Virus record (IMG/VR): IMGVR_UViG_3300030106_005012
Coordinates: 1 to 30,005 of that record
DNA from: a virus
DNA: 30,005 bases
Direction: 5' to 3' (one strand)
In this document: piece by piece, positions 5,866 through 12,786 of the stretch
Numbering within the stretch: position 1 is the stretch's first letter
How the letters are laid out: every line of letters begins with the position of its first letter
The notes under the pieces: generated by a model
Told to the model about the DNA's origin: nothing
Databases searched by the model: none
Seen by the model: only the letters and a program-made list of their open reading frames with translations
Translations under genes and position numbers: made by a program

Positions 5866-8074
5866 TATTCCCCCTGTATTCCCATCTATTTTCTTCTACC
5901 TGAACCCAAGATGAAGGTTTCTCCACAAGATCCTCTAGCCTTGTTTTGGAAGGCGTTGTGGGTTCTTCTTGGCCTATAGACAAAGACCAGTGCGGTGGGT
6001 TGTGTATCAACCACCCCCTAGATTTCCATTTACTTAAAAGTGGGCCAACATTATTAACGGGCTTCTCTAAATAATCTGCGATTTCCTGCACTGTCAGCTT
6101 TTCATTTTTGGTCAAGGCCACTTGGACTAAATCCCAATCTTTCAAGTGCTTCTTAGCATCTGTGTTTTGTATTTGGTAATCAGACATGCGCTCAAAAGAA
6201 ACCAAACGATTATTTTCAAACTTTCCGTGCCATGCCATAACATTTTGTATGGGCTGATTGTTTGCTTTCCAATGTACAAGAGAAAACCCCATTTCACCTT
6301 GTGGGAAATCATCTATACGCAGGAGTTCAAACATGTTTCGTGACCAGTTCTTTTTGAATACAGAACCATAAAGAGCGTCAGGCCCAGTGTCTGTTTTATT
6401 GGAGTGGTCTAAAAGAGTTATAGAAACACGAAGCCCTCTGAGAACCTCGAAGTTTCTGCTCACGCTTTCTTGTGTAGTAACATCGCCTTTAAAAGCGGCC
6501 CCTACTGAGTCAACAACAATATTCCCAATGTTGTATTTTTCTATCCACTCCCTGATTTTATCAGCAGAATCTACTAGATTCTTGTCCATGTATTTGTAAT
6601 ATATTCCATGTTCTTCTAGTGAATCTACTGGAATATTGAGTGCCTCGCAAAGTTCTTGCCTTCTTCTTTTTGCATCGTTCTCATTAGTTTCCCAGTCTAG
6701 GTAGCCTGTGTTGGTTCTTTCAACACTCAAACCCCCATGGTTTTTGCCACTAGCTGCAAGCAGTGCTATATACATGGCAAAATAACTCTTGCCTGACCCG
6801 CCTTGCCCAAAGATAGTAGTAATAGTATTTTTTTCTAGTATTGGTTTGACTGTGTATTGTATTTCAAAAGATTCATCAGCCTTACCTGTAAGCAAAACAG
6901 GGTCTTCTTCTTCTCGGTGCTCTGTAAGTAGTTTGTCGCACAGCACTTCAAGTATTTCTTCCCATTCATCGAGAACAATACTACCATCTGCATTGTAAAG
7001 AGATTTGGCAAACGAGTTTTTGCTTTGTGTTGCTGTAAGTGTTAACGTCTGCCTTCTTAACAACCCTCTCTTTGTAGGTCTTGTAGATCTTATAGCAATT
7101 TCTGCCCTGAGTTCTCCATCCCTTGTGGTTGTCATATTATAAATATCTGCATAAATATCGTATTGATTCCATAAGATTCTATAAGTACCTACTCCAAGCA
7201 ACCCCTCAGTACTAACATCTTCAGTTTTAGGCAGTTCTTGGTGAGCAGATGTATAATCGTCCCAACTCTTGGCATTATTGAAAGCACTAGACATACGTTC
7301 TCGGAACAAATCTACGTCGCCTGGATTTGAAAGCCACAGATCTGAAGGATCTTTGTGACCCTCAAGGGTATCGGAGGTTATTAATTTTACCCTGTCTTTA
7401 AAACTAGTATTAATTAGCCATTTTAAAACGGCGTTGCCCCCCTGATCTGGCTCTATAACAACATAAATATCCTTAAAGGACTCAAAATATTTTTCAAAAT
7501 GTGGCTTCCACATCTGTGCGCCAGGCACCCCGATTGCATTAAAGCCTGCATACCACAATGTATGGCAATCACTCTCCCCCTCTACAATAAGTACAGAGTC
7601 CTCATTTGTTTTCATTCTCCACAATCCGTAAAGAATAATGTTCTTGTCGTCTCCGCGCTTCCAACGAAAACTCTTTCCCGCGGAACGATATCTTGTGCAA
7701 GCCAACTTGCCTTCTTGGTCGAAATATGGAATCTTTATTCGTCCACCTTCATTAGCAAGAAGGAAATCACTTTCAAGAATAATCTTAGGTATTCTTTTTT
7801 CTTCGGAATACTGATCTACTGTGTATGTTACTGCCACAGGTTCCCTATCGAGAGTTTCAGGCACGCGATGTAGATCTTTAGCCTGCAATGCCTGTATTAT
7901 TTTATCTTGCGAGCATCCTGCGTGGCATTTATATAACAATTTATCCCCGCCATCTGTGATTGTTAGTGACGGGGAGTTGTCGGCATGTGCAGGGCAGTGA
8001 GTGTTCCCGCCCTTGTAGCATATGCAATAATTATTACCACAGCGTAATGCTGATCGTACTGTTTCAGCGTTCAT
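5852..8074 (-). CDS. primase-helicase (CHC2-like zinc finger, TOPRIM, RecA-like ATPase)
   Basis: A 740-residue fusion for replication: RNA priming plus DNA unwinding. In order: a CHC2-type zinc finger (Cys27, His30, Cys50, Cys54, in HCPAHADNSPS and KCHAGC); a TOPRIM domain at about 160-245 with LIVEGESDC and VVIEPDQGG; a linker; then a RecA-like ATPase with Walker A GQGGSGKS (423-430) and Walker B NIVVDSVGA (518-526). A winged-helix-like segment near residues 665-695 (LTVQEIADYLEKP) ends it. The TOPRIM DxD is present as EPD. Related phage proteins act at forks without a host helicase. It is coupled by a 4-nt overlap to the nuclease gene upstream and has AAGGGGG before the ATG. Confidence 0.92.
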   Translation of the reverse strand: MNAETVRSALRCGNNYCICYKGGNTHCPAHADNSPSLTITDGGDKLLYKCHAGCSQDKIIQALQAKDLHRVPETLDREPVAVTYTVDQYSEEKRIPKIILESDFLLANEGGRIKIPYFDQEGKLACTRYRSAGKSFRWKRGDDKNIILYGLWRMKTNEDSVLIVEGESDCHTLWYAGFNAIGVPGAQMWKPHFEKYFESFKDIYVVIEPDQGGNAVLKWLINTSFKDRVKLITSDTLEGHKDPSDLWLSNPGDVDLFRERMSSAFNNAKSWDDYTSAHQELPKTEDVSTEGLLGVGTYRILWNQYDIYADIYNMTTTRDGELRAEIAIRSTRPTKRGLLRRQTLTLTATQSKNSFAKSLYNADGSIVLDEWEEILEVLCDKLLTEHREEEDPVLLTGKADESFEIQYTVKPILEKNTITTIFGQGGSGKSYFAMYIALLAASGKNHGGLSVERTNTGYLDWETNENDAKRRRQELCEALNIPVDSLEEHGIYYKYMDKNLVDSADKIREWIEKYNIGNIVVDSVGAAFKGDVTTQESVSRNFEVLRGLRVSITLLDHSNKTDTGPDALYGSVFKKNWSRNMFELLRIDDFPQGEMGFSLVHWKANNQPIQNVMAWHGKFENNRLVSFERMSDYQIQNTDAKKHLKDWDLVQVALTKNEKLTVQEIADYLEKPVNNVGPLLSKWKSRGWLIHNPPHWSLSIGQEEPTTPSKTRLEDLVEKPSSWVQVEENRWEYRGNNDNI

Positions 8075-8856
8075 ACAGCCCCCTTAACAACCAATGATTT
8101 TGTGTTTTTATAAGAGTCGTTTTTAAGTGCGTCATAAAGAAGCCAAGACCTGTTAAATATATCCTCGTAATGCCCAAGATCTACATGCTGGACCTCTACC
8201 TTGTTAGAATCTCTCATTATGTAATGTATTCTGCCTTCTAGTATTGGGTAATACTTAGAAATCATGTGTCTTAAAGCCCTTGAGTAAGCAGCAATTTGGC
8301 AACGATCTTTCTGGAATACTTGGTTGGGCTTTCCATTATAAGAACTAGTCTTTTTAGTTTTAAAATCATGTATAACATAACATTCTTTTTCTGGGTCCCA
8401 ACTTATAGCATCAATAGTTCCGCCGTAGTTATATATGTTATCAAAAACATACACCTCACTTGCTCTCCAGTCGGTATCTTTACCAACGTAATTGTACCAA
8501 TTCATAAATGGCTTATTGTCTTTTGCAATTACCCCCTTTTTAATGTAGTTTTCTATCAATCCGTGTATTTCCACGCCAGTTTTAATAGAATTTATTTGCA
8601 CATCTTTTGCTGCAAATGCCCTACCTGTCTTGTTAGCTAAATTCATAGCCCAGTCCATAAGATACGAGGTATCTTCGGTGTTTTTAATAATACCTGTCAC
8701 GCTATCACATTCTTCTCCAAAAAATTCTTCGTCCTCGCGTCGCATACTATAAACATGCTTTGTCTGTAATTGGCCCCAGTCGTTTGTTTCTTTCTTTTCT
8801 TCAAAAGAAACATATAAAAATCCCCCAAATCGTGTTTCGTGTAATTGTACTGTCAT
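8071..8856 (-). CDS. PD-(D/E)XK nuclease, RecB/Cas4-like
   Basis: A 261-residue exonuclease-type protein. It has the PD-(D/E)XK core: a conserved His in GVEIHGLIENYI (residue 98), Asp149 in GGTIDAISWD, HDFKTKK with Asp164 and Lys166, and the RecB-family QIAAY motif (Gln187-Tyr191). This arrangement is known from Cas4 and phage recombination exonucleases that resect DNA ends. The four-Cys iron-sulfur cluster of Cas4 is absent. AGGAGG precedes the start, and both neighbours overlap by 4 nt. With the primase-helicase and RusA it forms a replication and recombination set. Confidence 0.88.
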   Translation of the reverse strand: MTVQLHETRFGGFLYVSFEEKKETNDWGQLQTKHVYSMRREDEEFFGEECDSVTGIIKNTEDTSYLMDWAMNLANKTGRAFAAKDVQINSIKTGVEIHGLIENYIKKGVIAKDNKPFMNWYNYVGKDTDWRASEVYVFDNIYNYGGTIDAISWDPEKECYVIHDFKTKKTSSYNGKPNQVFQKDRCQIAAYSRALRHMISKYYPILEGRIHYIMRDSNKVEVQHVDLGHYEDIFNRSWLLYDALKNDSYKNTKSLVVKGAV

Positions 8857-9098
8857 AAATTGCCTCCTAAAAATGCTAGTTGTTTTTCACTACAAGAATA
8901 ATAGACATACTTGCCTCGTCTTTCTCTAGTCAGTATCCCGTGCTGGGCAAGCCGTCTCGCTTCCCTGTCAGCACTGCTTCCGAGCCAACCCCATGGAGTA
9001 TTTACTTTTTGTAAATTCCAGGATGGGACTGGCTCGACTGCATGACGGACTACACGTTCTATTATTTCAGATTGTGTTAGTTTTTTTATGTCCGTCAT
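8853..9098 (-). CDS. small winged-helix-like protein
   Basis: An 81-residue protein. I chose the ATG at 9098 because AGAAGG at 9105-9110 is then six bases away; an ATG at 9104 would overlap the upstream stop but sits against that site. The segment SSADREARRLAQHGILTRERRGKYVYY has the helix-helix-wing form of winged HTH proteins that sense or bind DNA. The preceding TPWGWLG is Trp-rich. Probably a transcription or replication accessory protein; no specific function can be given. Confidence 0.75.
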   Translation of the reverse strand: MTDIKKLTQSEIIERVVRHAVEPVPSWNLQKVNTPWGWLGSSADREARRLAQHGILTRERRGKYVYYSCSEKQLAFLGGNL

Positions 9099-9100
9099 AA

Positions 9101-9589
9101 TCATCCTTCTCTCTCTAGCTCCTCCATAATTTGTTTTGGAAATTCTTCTATTTTCTCATTATATGCAGTTGCAACAACCTCATACATATCCTTTAAGACA
9201 TCAGCCTGCATTAACGCAGACTCCGATTTAAAGAAAGCAGTAAAATCTGTTTTACTGTGATCTAATTCTCCCGATGAACTGTCGTAAAAAAAGGTAATAA
9301 CTTCGAATATATTCTCACGTTCGTATTGCTCTCTGCACTTCTCACATAAATCCCCGTTGTCTTCTACACAATTACAAAGATCTGTATCATTTGGAACCTC
9401 TGATGCTGAAATGTATCTATCTAATTCACTCTTTAAAATAAATCTTCTACGGCCTACCCAGTAACTTTTTAACTTGCCATCATCAAGCAACTGGTAAATC
9501 AGATATTGCGATATACCATTCTTGCCTCCACCAAGATACCTTCGTGCCTCAGTAATACTAAAGCTATTTTTTTCTAATGTGTTTTCCAT
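9101..9589 (-). CDS. excisionase-type HTH protein with Cys cluster
   Basis: A 162-residue protein. Residues about 10-62 (SITEARRYLG, then IYQLLDDGKLKSYWVGRRRFILKSELDRYI) fit the HTH_17/excisionase fold of small phage DNA-bending and regulatory proteins. Cys72, Cys74, Cys82 and Cys85 follow, in an acidic context, and could bind zinc. The rest is helical and acidic. No integrase is visible, so a replication or regulatory role is more likely than excision. It starts 12 nt after the 9602-10279 gene, with GGAG upstream. Confidence 0.8.
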   Translation of the reverse strand: MENTLEKNSFSITEARRYLGGGKNGISQYLIYQLLDDGKLKSYWVGRRRFILKSELDRYISASEVPNDTDLCNCVEDNGDLCEKCREQYERENIFEVITFFYDSSSGELDHSKTDFTAFFKSESALMQADVLKDMYEVVATAYNEKIEEFPKQIMEELEREG

Positions 9590-9601
9590 TATTCCGTCTC
9601 C

Positions 9602-10279
9602 TTATTCTTTTTCGTTTTGTTCCCATTGATGTTTTTGTCTTTGCTGACCCTCGGATAGTGGAGAGTTTTCATTAAACTCAAATGGGTCATCAACATCTAC
9701 AGGCTCGTTGTTTACTACTTCTTCAGGCAGGTTGTTATAATACCTGATTCTTCTGCCTGCCAAAACAGACCTTTCTGCCATTTTATCTATCCATTCATCT
9801 GATGGGAAATCAAGGTTTATTTTCCAGTAATCCATAATAGCTTCCCTGCCATTTGTGGTACCATTCCCACGTTCTGCCCCGCTCTCCATGCTACTAGGTG
9901 CGGACTTTGTTTGTGGTGTGGCTGCTCTCACTGGAGCAGGAGCGCTAGATTGATTAGCAATAGACATTGTTTTTACATAGAACTGCTTAATGCCATTATG
10001 TTCTGGCTGTTGTCTGTTGGGCGATAGTTCTACATTTACGATTTGCCCTACGAGGTTCTCGAACCCACCATGTTTATCAGCAAGCGCATCTGCCCATGGC
10101 TCCCTATCTGGTTTGTCAAAACCCTTACCAATGGTAATGCTGACTTTATCTAAAAACTGCAAGTCCTCATCCACCAACTCTTGTGGTTCGAGGTAAAAAT
10201 TTTGGAAAGGATAAGCACCTTCCCTGTGGGATATAATTTTCCCTATTGTTTTAAACTTATCGCTTATCTGAGTTGCCAT
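9602..10279 (-). CDS. putative single-stranded DNA-binding protein
   Basis: A 225-residue protein preceded by a strong AAGGAGG. Residues about 1-112 read as a beta-rich domain (FKTIGKIISHREG, DKVSITIGKGF, GQIVNVELSPN, IKQFYVKTMS) compatible with an OB fold. A Ser/Ala/Pro-rich linker (about 113-140) and an acidic, Gln-rich C-terminus follow. A beta domain with a flexible linker and acidic tail is the usual shape of ssDNA-binding proteins, and the gene opens the replication operon. This is a prediction from shape and context, not a recognised family match. Confidence 0.6.
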   Translation of the reverse strand: MATQISDKFKTIGKIISHREGAYPFQNFYLEPQELVDEDLQFLDKVSITIGKGFDKPDREPWADALADKHGGFENLVGQIVNVELSPNRQQPEHNGIKQFYVKTMSIANQSSAPAPVRAATPQTKSAPSSMESGAERGNGTTNGREAIMDYWKINLDFPSDEWIDKMAERSVLAGRRIRYYNNLPEEVVNNEPVDVDDPFEFNENSPLSEGQQRQKHQWEQNEKE

Positions 10280-10289
10280 ATATTCCTCC

Positions 10290-10544
10290 TTATACTTTAG
10301 TTGTATTAATTTCTAATCTGTCTGCATTGCGACTAGCTGACGCAAGATGTCTTTCTCTAAGGTATAACAATGATTGTTCAATCTCGCTATCCAGGAAGTA
10401 GAAACCTCTGCCAATGCTTATGCCTTTAATGAATCCCTGTTTCCTGTACTCATTCAAGGTAGCAACACTAACGCCCAACTTCGCTGCAGTTTCGTAAGAA
10501 TCATAAAGTCTATGATCTTCGTGCCTACATGGTATTTTTTCCAT
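10290..10544 (-). CDS. excisionase/MerR-like HTH protein
   Basis: An 84-residue protein, first gene of the leftward replication operon. Residues about 13-60 (YDSYETAAKLGVSVATLNEYRKQG, then FYFLDSEIEQSL) form the short HTH and wing of the excisionase (HTH_17) group. A perfect AGGAGGT precedes the start, and a strong promoter lies 28 nt further upstream. A first-gene HTH protein beside its own promoter is often an autoregulator. It could also be a directionality factor if an integrase lies outside the window. Confidence 0.8.
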   Translation of the reverse strand: MEKIPCRHEDHRLYDSYETAAKLGVSVATLNEYRKQGFIKGISIGRGFYFLDSEIEQSLLYLRERHLASASRNADRLEINTTKV

Positions 10545-10571
10545 AGAATACCTCCTTTCTGTGTATGTTTT

Positions 10572-10600
10572 ATATTAAGCCGAACAGATATAAAAGTCAA
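10572..10600 (-). promoter_or_regulatory. strong sigma-70-like promoter P1 of the replication operon
   Basis: On the minus strand TTGACT (10595-10600) is separated by exactly 17 nt from TAATAT (10572-10577); the start would be near 10565. The leader is about 20 nt, then AGGAGGT and the ATG at 10544. The -35 box directly follows the U6 tract of terminator T3. Confidence 0.8.
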
Positions 10601-10601
10601 T

Positions 10602-10656
10602 AAAAAATACCTTCCAGTCATAGGTAATAACTTACGCTAAAAAGTTGGAAGGTATT
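10602..10656 (-). terminator. intrinsic terminator T3 (leftward)
   Basis: A perfect 11-bp stem, AATACCTTCCA at 10606-10616 and TGGAAGGTATT at 10646-10656, with a 29-nt loop. Six A residues at 10602-10607 give a U6 tract on the minus strand. It ends transcription coming from the 11563-10821 genes just before promoter P1. Confidence 0.8.
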
Positions 10657-10687
10657 CATTTACGAAACCAATTGACAAGGCATTCTA

Positions 10688-10817
10688 CATACTGTCAGGT
10701 GCCTTCTCTAGGCAACTACATAAGCCACCTAGAGAAATTGCATGGCACCAATTAATAAGATCAACTCAATATGACTCTTTTTTCAATTTAATATATAAAA
10801 ACTCGATCTTATTAATT
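10688..10817 (-). other. structured intergenic RNA region
   Basis: Two strong inverted repeats lie between the 10821 stop codon and T3. The first has perfect 13-bp arms, AATTAATAAGATC at 10750-10762 and GATCTTATTAATT at 10805-10817, starting right after the stop. The second nests a 9-bp stem, TTCTCTAGG and CCTAGAGAA, inside GGTGCC/GGCACC arms with a 7-nt bulge, over about 10699-10749. Neither is followed by a U-tract, so they are not plain terminators. No frame of useful length covers the region. It may be a structured 3' UTR, an RNA released by processing, or a protein-binding site. Confidence 0.55.
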
Positions 10818-10820
10818 ATC

Positions 10821-11060
10821 CTACTTTGATGGATTAAATTTGCCTGATAATTGTATATATTCTTCTAAGACTTCTTTTAAGTTAGTAAGAATTTCCTTTT
10901 GGCAATTTTGATTTTCGCTAGGATAACAGCAATCTGCATTGCATTCTAATGCAGCGCCACCACAGAGACATTCTCCACCTAACAAATCCACAAGATCTTC
11001 AAACAATTTTACGGCTTTTCGTTTTACGTTATTGTTTGCATTATATTTTTTAATTAACAT
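10821..11060 (-). CDS. small Cys-rich protein (79 aa)
   Basis: Not recognised. Six cysteines lie within residues 31-53 (Cys31, 33, 40, 44, 45, 53; CLCGG and NADCCYP), flanked by a basic N-terminal helix and an acidic C-terminal helix. The cluster suggests a bound metal, probably zinc. GAGGAG precedes the start at a long spacing. It is the last gene of its unit, followed by the structured region and T3. Confidence 0.75.
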   Translation of the reverse strand: MLIKKYNANNNVKRKAVKLFEDLVDLLGGECLCGGAALECNADCCYPSENQNCQKEILTNLKEVLEEYIQLSGKFNPSK

Positions 11061-11100
11061 ATTACCTACTCCTCTGTATTTAACTCTTTTAATAGATTTT

Positions 11101-11415
11101 CTAAATTAACCAGTCGTATTTGTCTATATAATCTCCGCAGTCTGGGTTCTGGCACTTTATTGAGTTCCATTCAAAGTGGTAAACAACTGACGGGGCGTGG
11201 CAATGTGGACAGGTAATTGATCGCCCATTAAGTGGGTCTGCTTGACTTCTTTCTGTGACGTGGCTACCAACAACTTCACTGTTGGTCTTGCGAATGTGAT
11301 GGTCTAGTTCTTTCTTTATCTCTGCGATCTCTTTATTCTGGGTAGCGATCTGTTGGTGTATGTTCTTTAGTATTTCATACAATTCGGAAAGATCATTGCT
11401 TGTTGTTGTTTTCAT
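11101..11415 (-). CDS. coiled-coil protein with C-terminal zinc ribbon (104 aa)
   Basis: Residues about 8-42 form a charged amphipathic helix suited to a coiled coil (heptad-like LYEILKNI, IAEIKKELDHHI). A polar linker follows. The C-terminus carries a zinc ribbon with Cys69, Cys72, Cys88 and Cys93 (CPHC, then CQNPDC) and ends in an aromatic tail. This layout suits an oligomer that contacts nucleic acid or an RNA polymerase subunit. The function is unknown. The start overlaps the end of the 56-residue gene upstream by 23 nt, with GGGAA before the ATG. Confidence 0.78.
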   Translation of the reverse strand: MKTTTSNDLSELYEILKNIHQQIATQNKEIAEIKKELDHHIRKTNSEVVGSHVTERSQADPLNGRSITCPHCHAPSVVYHFEWNSIKCQNPDCGDYIDKYDWLI

Positions 11416-11563
11416 GTTCCGATTCCCTTTCTCTTAAATATAAATTTTGCCCTGCTATATACTGTTTGACTTCATAGTCCTTTGGGCCAGGCCCAACCCA
11501 TTTGTGCGACTCGAATTGGTCTTTGGGTTTCTTGGGCAGTTTTCTAATAATCCGATCTTCCAT
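11393..11563 (-). CDS. hypothetical small protein (56 aa)
   Basis: A short frame starting at 11563 with a strong GGAGGTG seven bases upstream. The protein is basic at first (MEDRIIRKLPKKPKD), then has WVGPGPKDYEV and ends in a charged, Asn-rich tail. It overlaps the following zinc-ribbon gene by 23 nt. It is first in its unit, behind promoter P4. Not recognised. The good binding site and tight packing support its being real. Confidence 0.7.
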   Translation of the reverse strand: MEDRIIRKLPKKPKDQFESHKWVGPGPKDYEVKQYIAGQNLYLRERESEHENNNKQ

Positions 11564-11616
11564 ATGCACCTCCAGGATGTTTACTTCTATGGCAAAAACG
11601 CCATTCTATAAAGTGT

Positions 11617-11645
11617 AGCATAACAAAAAGATATAATTTGTGCAA
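11617..11645 (-). promoter_or_regulatory. leftward promoter P4 (extended -10)
   Basis: On the minus strand TTGCAC (11640-11645) lies 17 nt from TATGCT (11617-11622), which is preceded by TGT, an extended -10 element. The -35 is poor, but the extended -10 compensates. It directly follows a hairpin with a U5 tract and would drive the 11563-10821 genes. A small palindrome, ATGGC/GCCAT at 11589-11604, lies in the leader. Confidence 0.5.
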
Positions 11646-11650
11646 AATTG

Positions 11651-11681
11651 AAAAATTCGCGCTGGGCAGCGGAAAATTTTT
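11651..11681 (-). terminator. possible bidirectional terminator T5
   Basis: Arms AAAAATT (11651-11657) and AATTTTT (11675-11681) enclose a GC core, CGCT/AGCG, with a short loop. The minus strand reads GCG then AAUUUUU, the plus strand AAAAUUUUU, so it could stop transcription either way. The core is only four pairs with a mismatch region, so it is weaker than T1 to T4. Confidence 0.45.
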
Positions 11682-11741
11682 AATGTTTTTTTGGGTGATT
11701 GGTCGGGCCGAATGGCCCATTTGCTGGTCCAGCTTGGGGGA

Positions 11742-12299
11742 TTATCCCCCCCACTGGGACGCCATCGCCTCCGCGATTCCTTGATAGGTTCTTGACCTGT
11801 CGCGCCATCGGTTTTCACTGGGTGCCATCATGTGAATATTTGGGGCGCGTCCTTCTACTTCATTGGTTGGCTGAAGTAATGGGAGATTTTTTAACCACAG
11901 CCCAGTTTTCTTGGTCTCCCCATGTCCAAATTGATATGGCTGAATATATTGATCTGGTTTTCTGATATAACTAGAAATCACGCTTACAGGGTTTTCTAGG
12001 GCAATGTGAGGGATTGGGGCGTCTAACAGTTCCTGAACGAATCTGAGGGCGTCCTGTTGTCTCCCGTCTGCCCTTTTCTCTTTAAACCACTTAGCCCCCG
12101 AAACTGCCAAATGAGTACAGGGCGGGTGTGCTATCATAAGATCCCATGTTTTGGATCTTATGATCTCTAAAACATCGCCTATAATATGAGGCCCCTCTGT
12201 TTCTGATGGCAACAGATCGCAACTAATAGCGTCATGGCCCCTAGCCCTGAAGGCATCGCGCACGATACCACTAAATTCACAAGCAATTAAAACTCTCAT
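11742..12299 (-). CDS. short C5-cytosine methyltransferase-like protein
   Basis: A 185-residue protein that keeps the core signatures of C5-cytosine methyltransferases in the normal order: a SAM-loop-like CEFSGIVRDAF (7-17); IAHPPCTHLA (56-65), where Cys61 corresponds to the catalytic cysteine; and LENP (101-104) in place of ENV. It ends with a helix in the position of motif X. The target-recognition domain is missing, and the protein is little over half the usual length. Short proteins of this type are common in phages and are annotated as DNA methylases, but whether they methylate DNA is uncertain. It sits alone behind promoter P2, with AAGGGGG before the ATG. A hairpin spans its stop codon. 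Confidence 0.8.
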   Translation of the reverse strand: MRVLIACEFSGIVRDAFRARGHDAISCDLLPSETEGPHIIGDVLEIIRSKTWDLMIAHPPCTHLAVSGAKWFKEKRADGRQQDALRFVQELLDAPIPHIALENPVSVISSYIRKPDQYIQPYQFGHGETKKTGLWLKNLPLLQPTNEVEGRAPNIHMMAPSENRWRDRSRTYQGIAEAMASQWGG

Positions 12300-12336
12300 A
12301 GTTCCCCCTTATAGAAATTATGCAAAATTAAAAAAC

Positions 12337-12363
12337 TTCCCTATTTTATAAAATTATAGGGAA
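12337..12363 (-). promoter_or_regulatory. operator-like palindrome over the P2 -10 box
   Basis: Perfect arms TTCCCTAT (12337-12344) and ATAGGGAA (12356-12363) flank an 11-bp AT centre and cover the -10 box of P2 and its probable start site. A symmetric site there is typical of a repressor operator. In RNA it is also followed by U6, so a terminator role is an alternative. Confidence 0.5.
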
Positions 12364-12381
12364 ATAGTATTAAAAAGTCAG
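12353..12381 (-). promoter_or_regulatory. sigma-70-like promoter P2 of the short methyltransferase gene
   Basis: On the minus strand CTGACT (12376-12381) lies 17 nt from a perfect TATAAT (12353-12358). The predicted start is near 12346, about 45 nt before the ATG at 12299. A further perfect inverted repeat, TAACGAGA/TCTCGTTA at 12410-12417 and 12432-12439, lies upstream and could bind a regulator. Confidence 0.65.
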
Positions 12382-12481
12382 AAAATGCCAATAATAGACG
12401 CACGAGGATTAACGAGAAACGTTTTTTATTATCTCGTTAGTACTCTAGCACCCAGAAGAAATGGCAAATTGTACAGGTTGT

Positions 12482-12526
12482 AAAACAACAAAAAAACACG
12501 GGCGGGGAATTAACCCCCAACCCGTG
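12482..12526 (-). terminator. intrinsic terminator T4 of the small-gene operon
   Basis: The minus-strand RNA folds CACGGG/CCCGUG with an inner GGGG/CCCC stem and a small internal mismatch (12497-12526). It is followed by U7 and further U-rich sequence (12496-12482). This is a classical Rho-independent terminator, 21 nt after the last gene of the 15695-12547 operon. Confidence 0.88.
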
Positions 12527-12546
12527 CTTTGATATGTACTCTTATA

Positions 12547-12786
12547 TTATAGTACTGGTATTACTGGCAAATCGTCTAACGTCGTAAATAAGGCCCCTCC
12601 ATTGTTGCCTTCGTCGTCCATGCTAGGCCACAAATAAGAACCATCATTTAGGCGTAATATAATTGGGCGATGGTCCCACCCAAATTCTTTCGCTTCGTCC
12701 TCTGGCATATATGAAACTCCTGTTATTGTCTTTCCAAGTAAACCCTTTGCTATATCCTTTGTCCAATTCTTTTCTACCCTATCCAT
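12547..12786 (-). CDS. conserved small phage-type protein (79 aa)
   Basis: Residues 13-65 show the pattern of a small protein seen in many phages and bacteria: GLLGKTITGVSYM, an acidic helix, GWDHRPIILRLNDGSYLWPS and DDEGNNGGALF. I recognise the pattern but know no function for it. It is the last gene of the operon, overlapping the preceding stop codon by one base (TAATG), with AAAAGGGGG upstream. Confidence 0.78.
   Translation of the reverse strand: MDRVEKNWTKDIAKGLLGKTITGVSYMPEDEAKEFGWDHRPIILRLNDGSYLWPSMDDEGNNGGALFTTLDDLPVIPVL

Noticed and set aside
10672-10700. Perfect TTGACA at 10672-10677 on the plus strand
   Set aside because: No -10 box at acceptable spacing and no plus-strand gene downstream.
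11699-11965. 88-residue plus-strand frame
   Set aside because: Antisense to the short C5-methyltransferase-like gene, whose PPC and ENP motifs make the minus strand the coding one.
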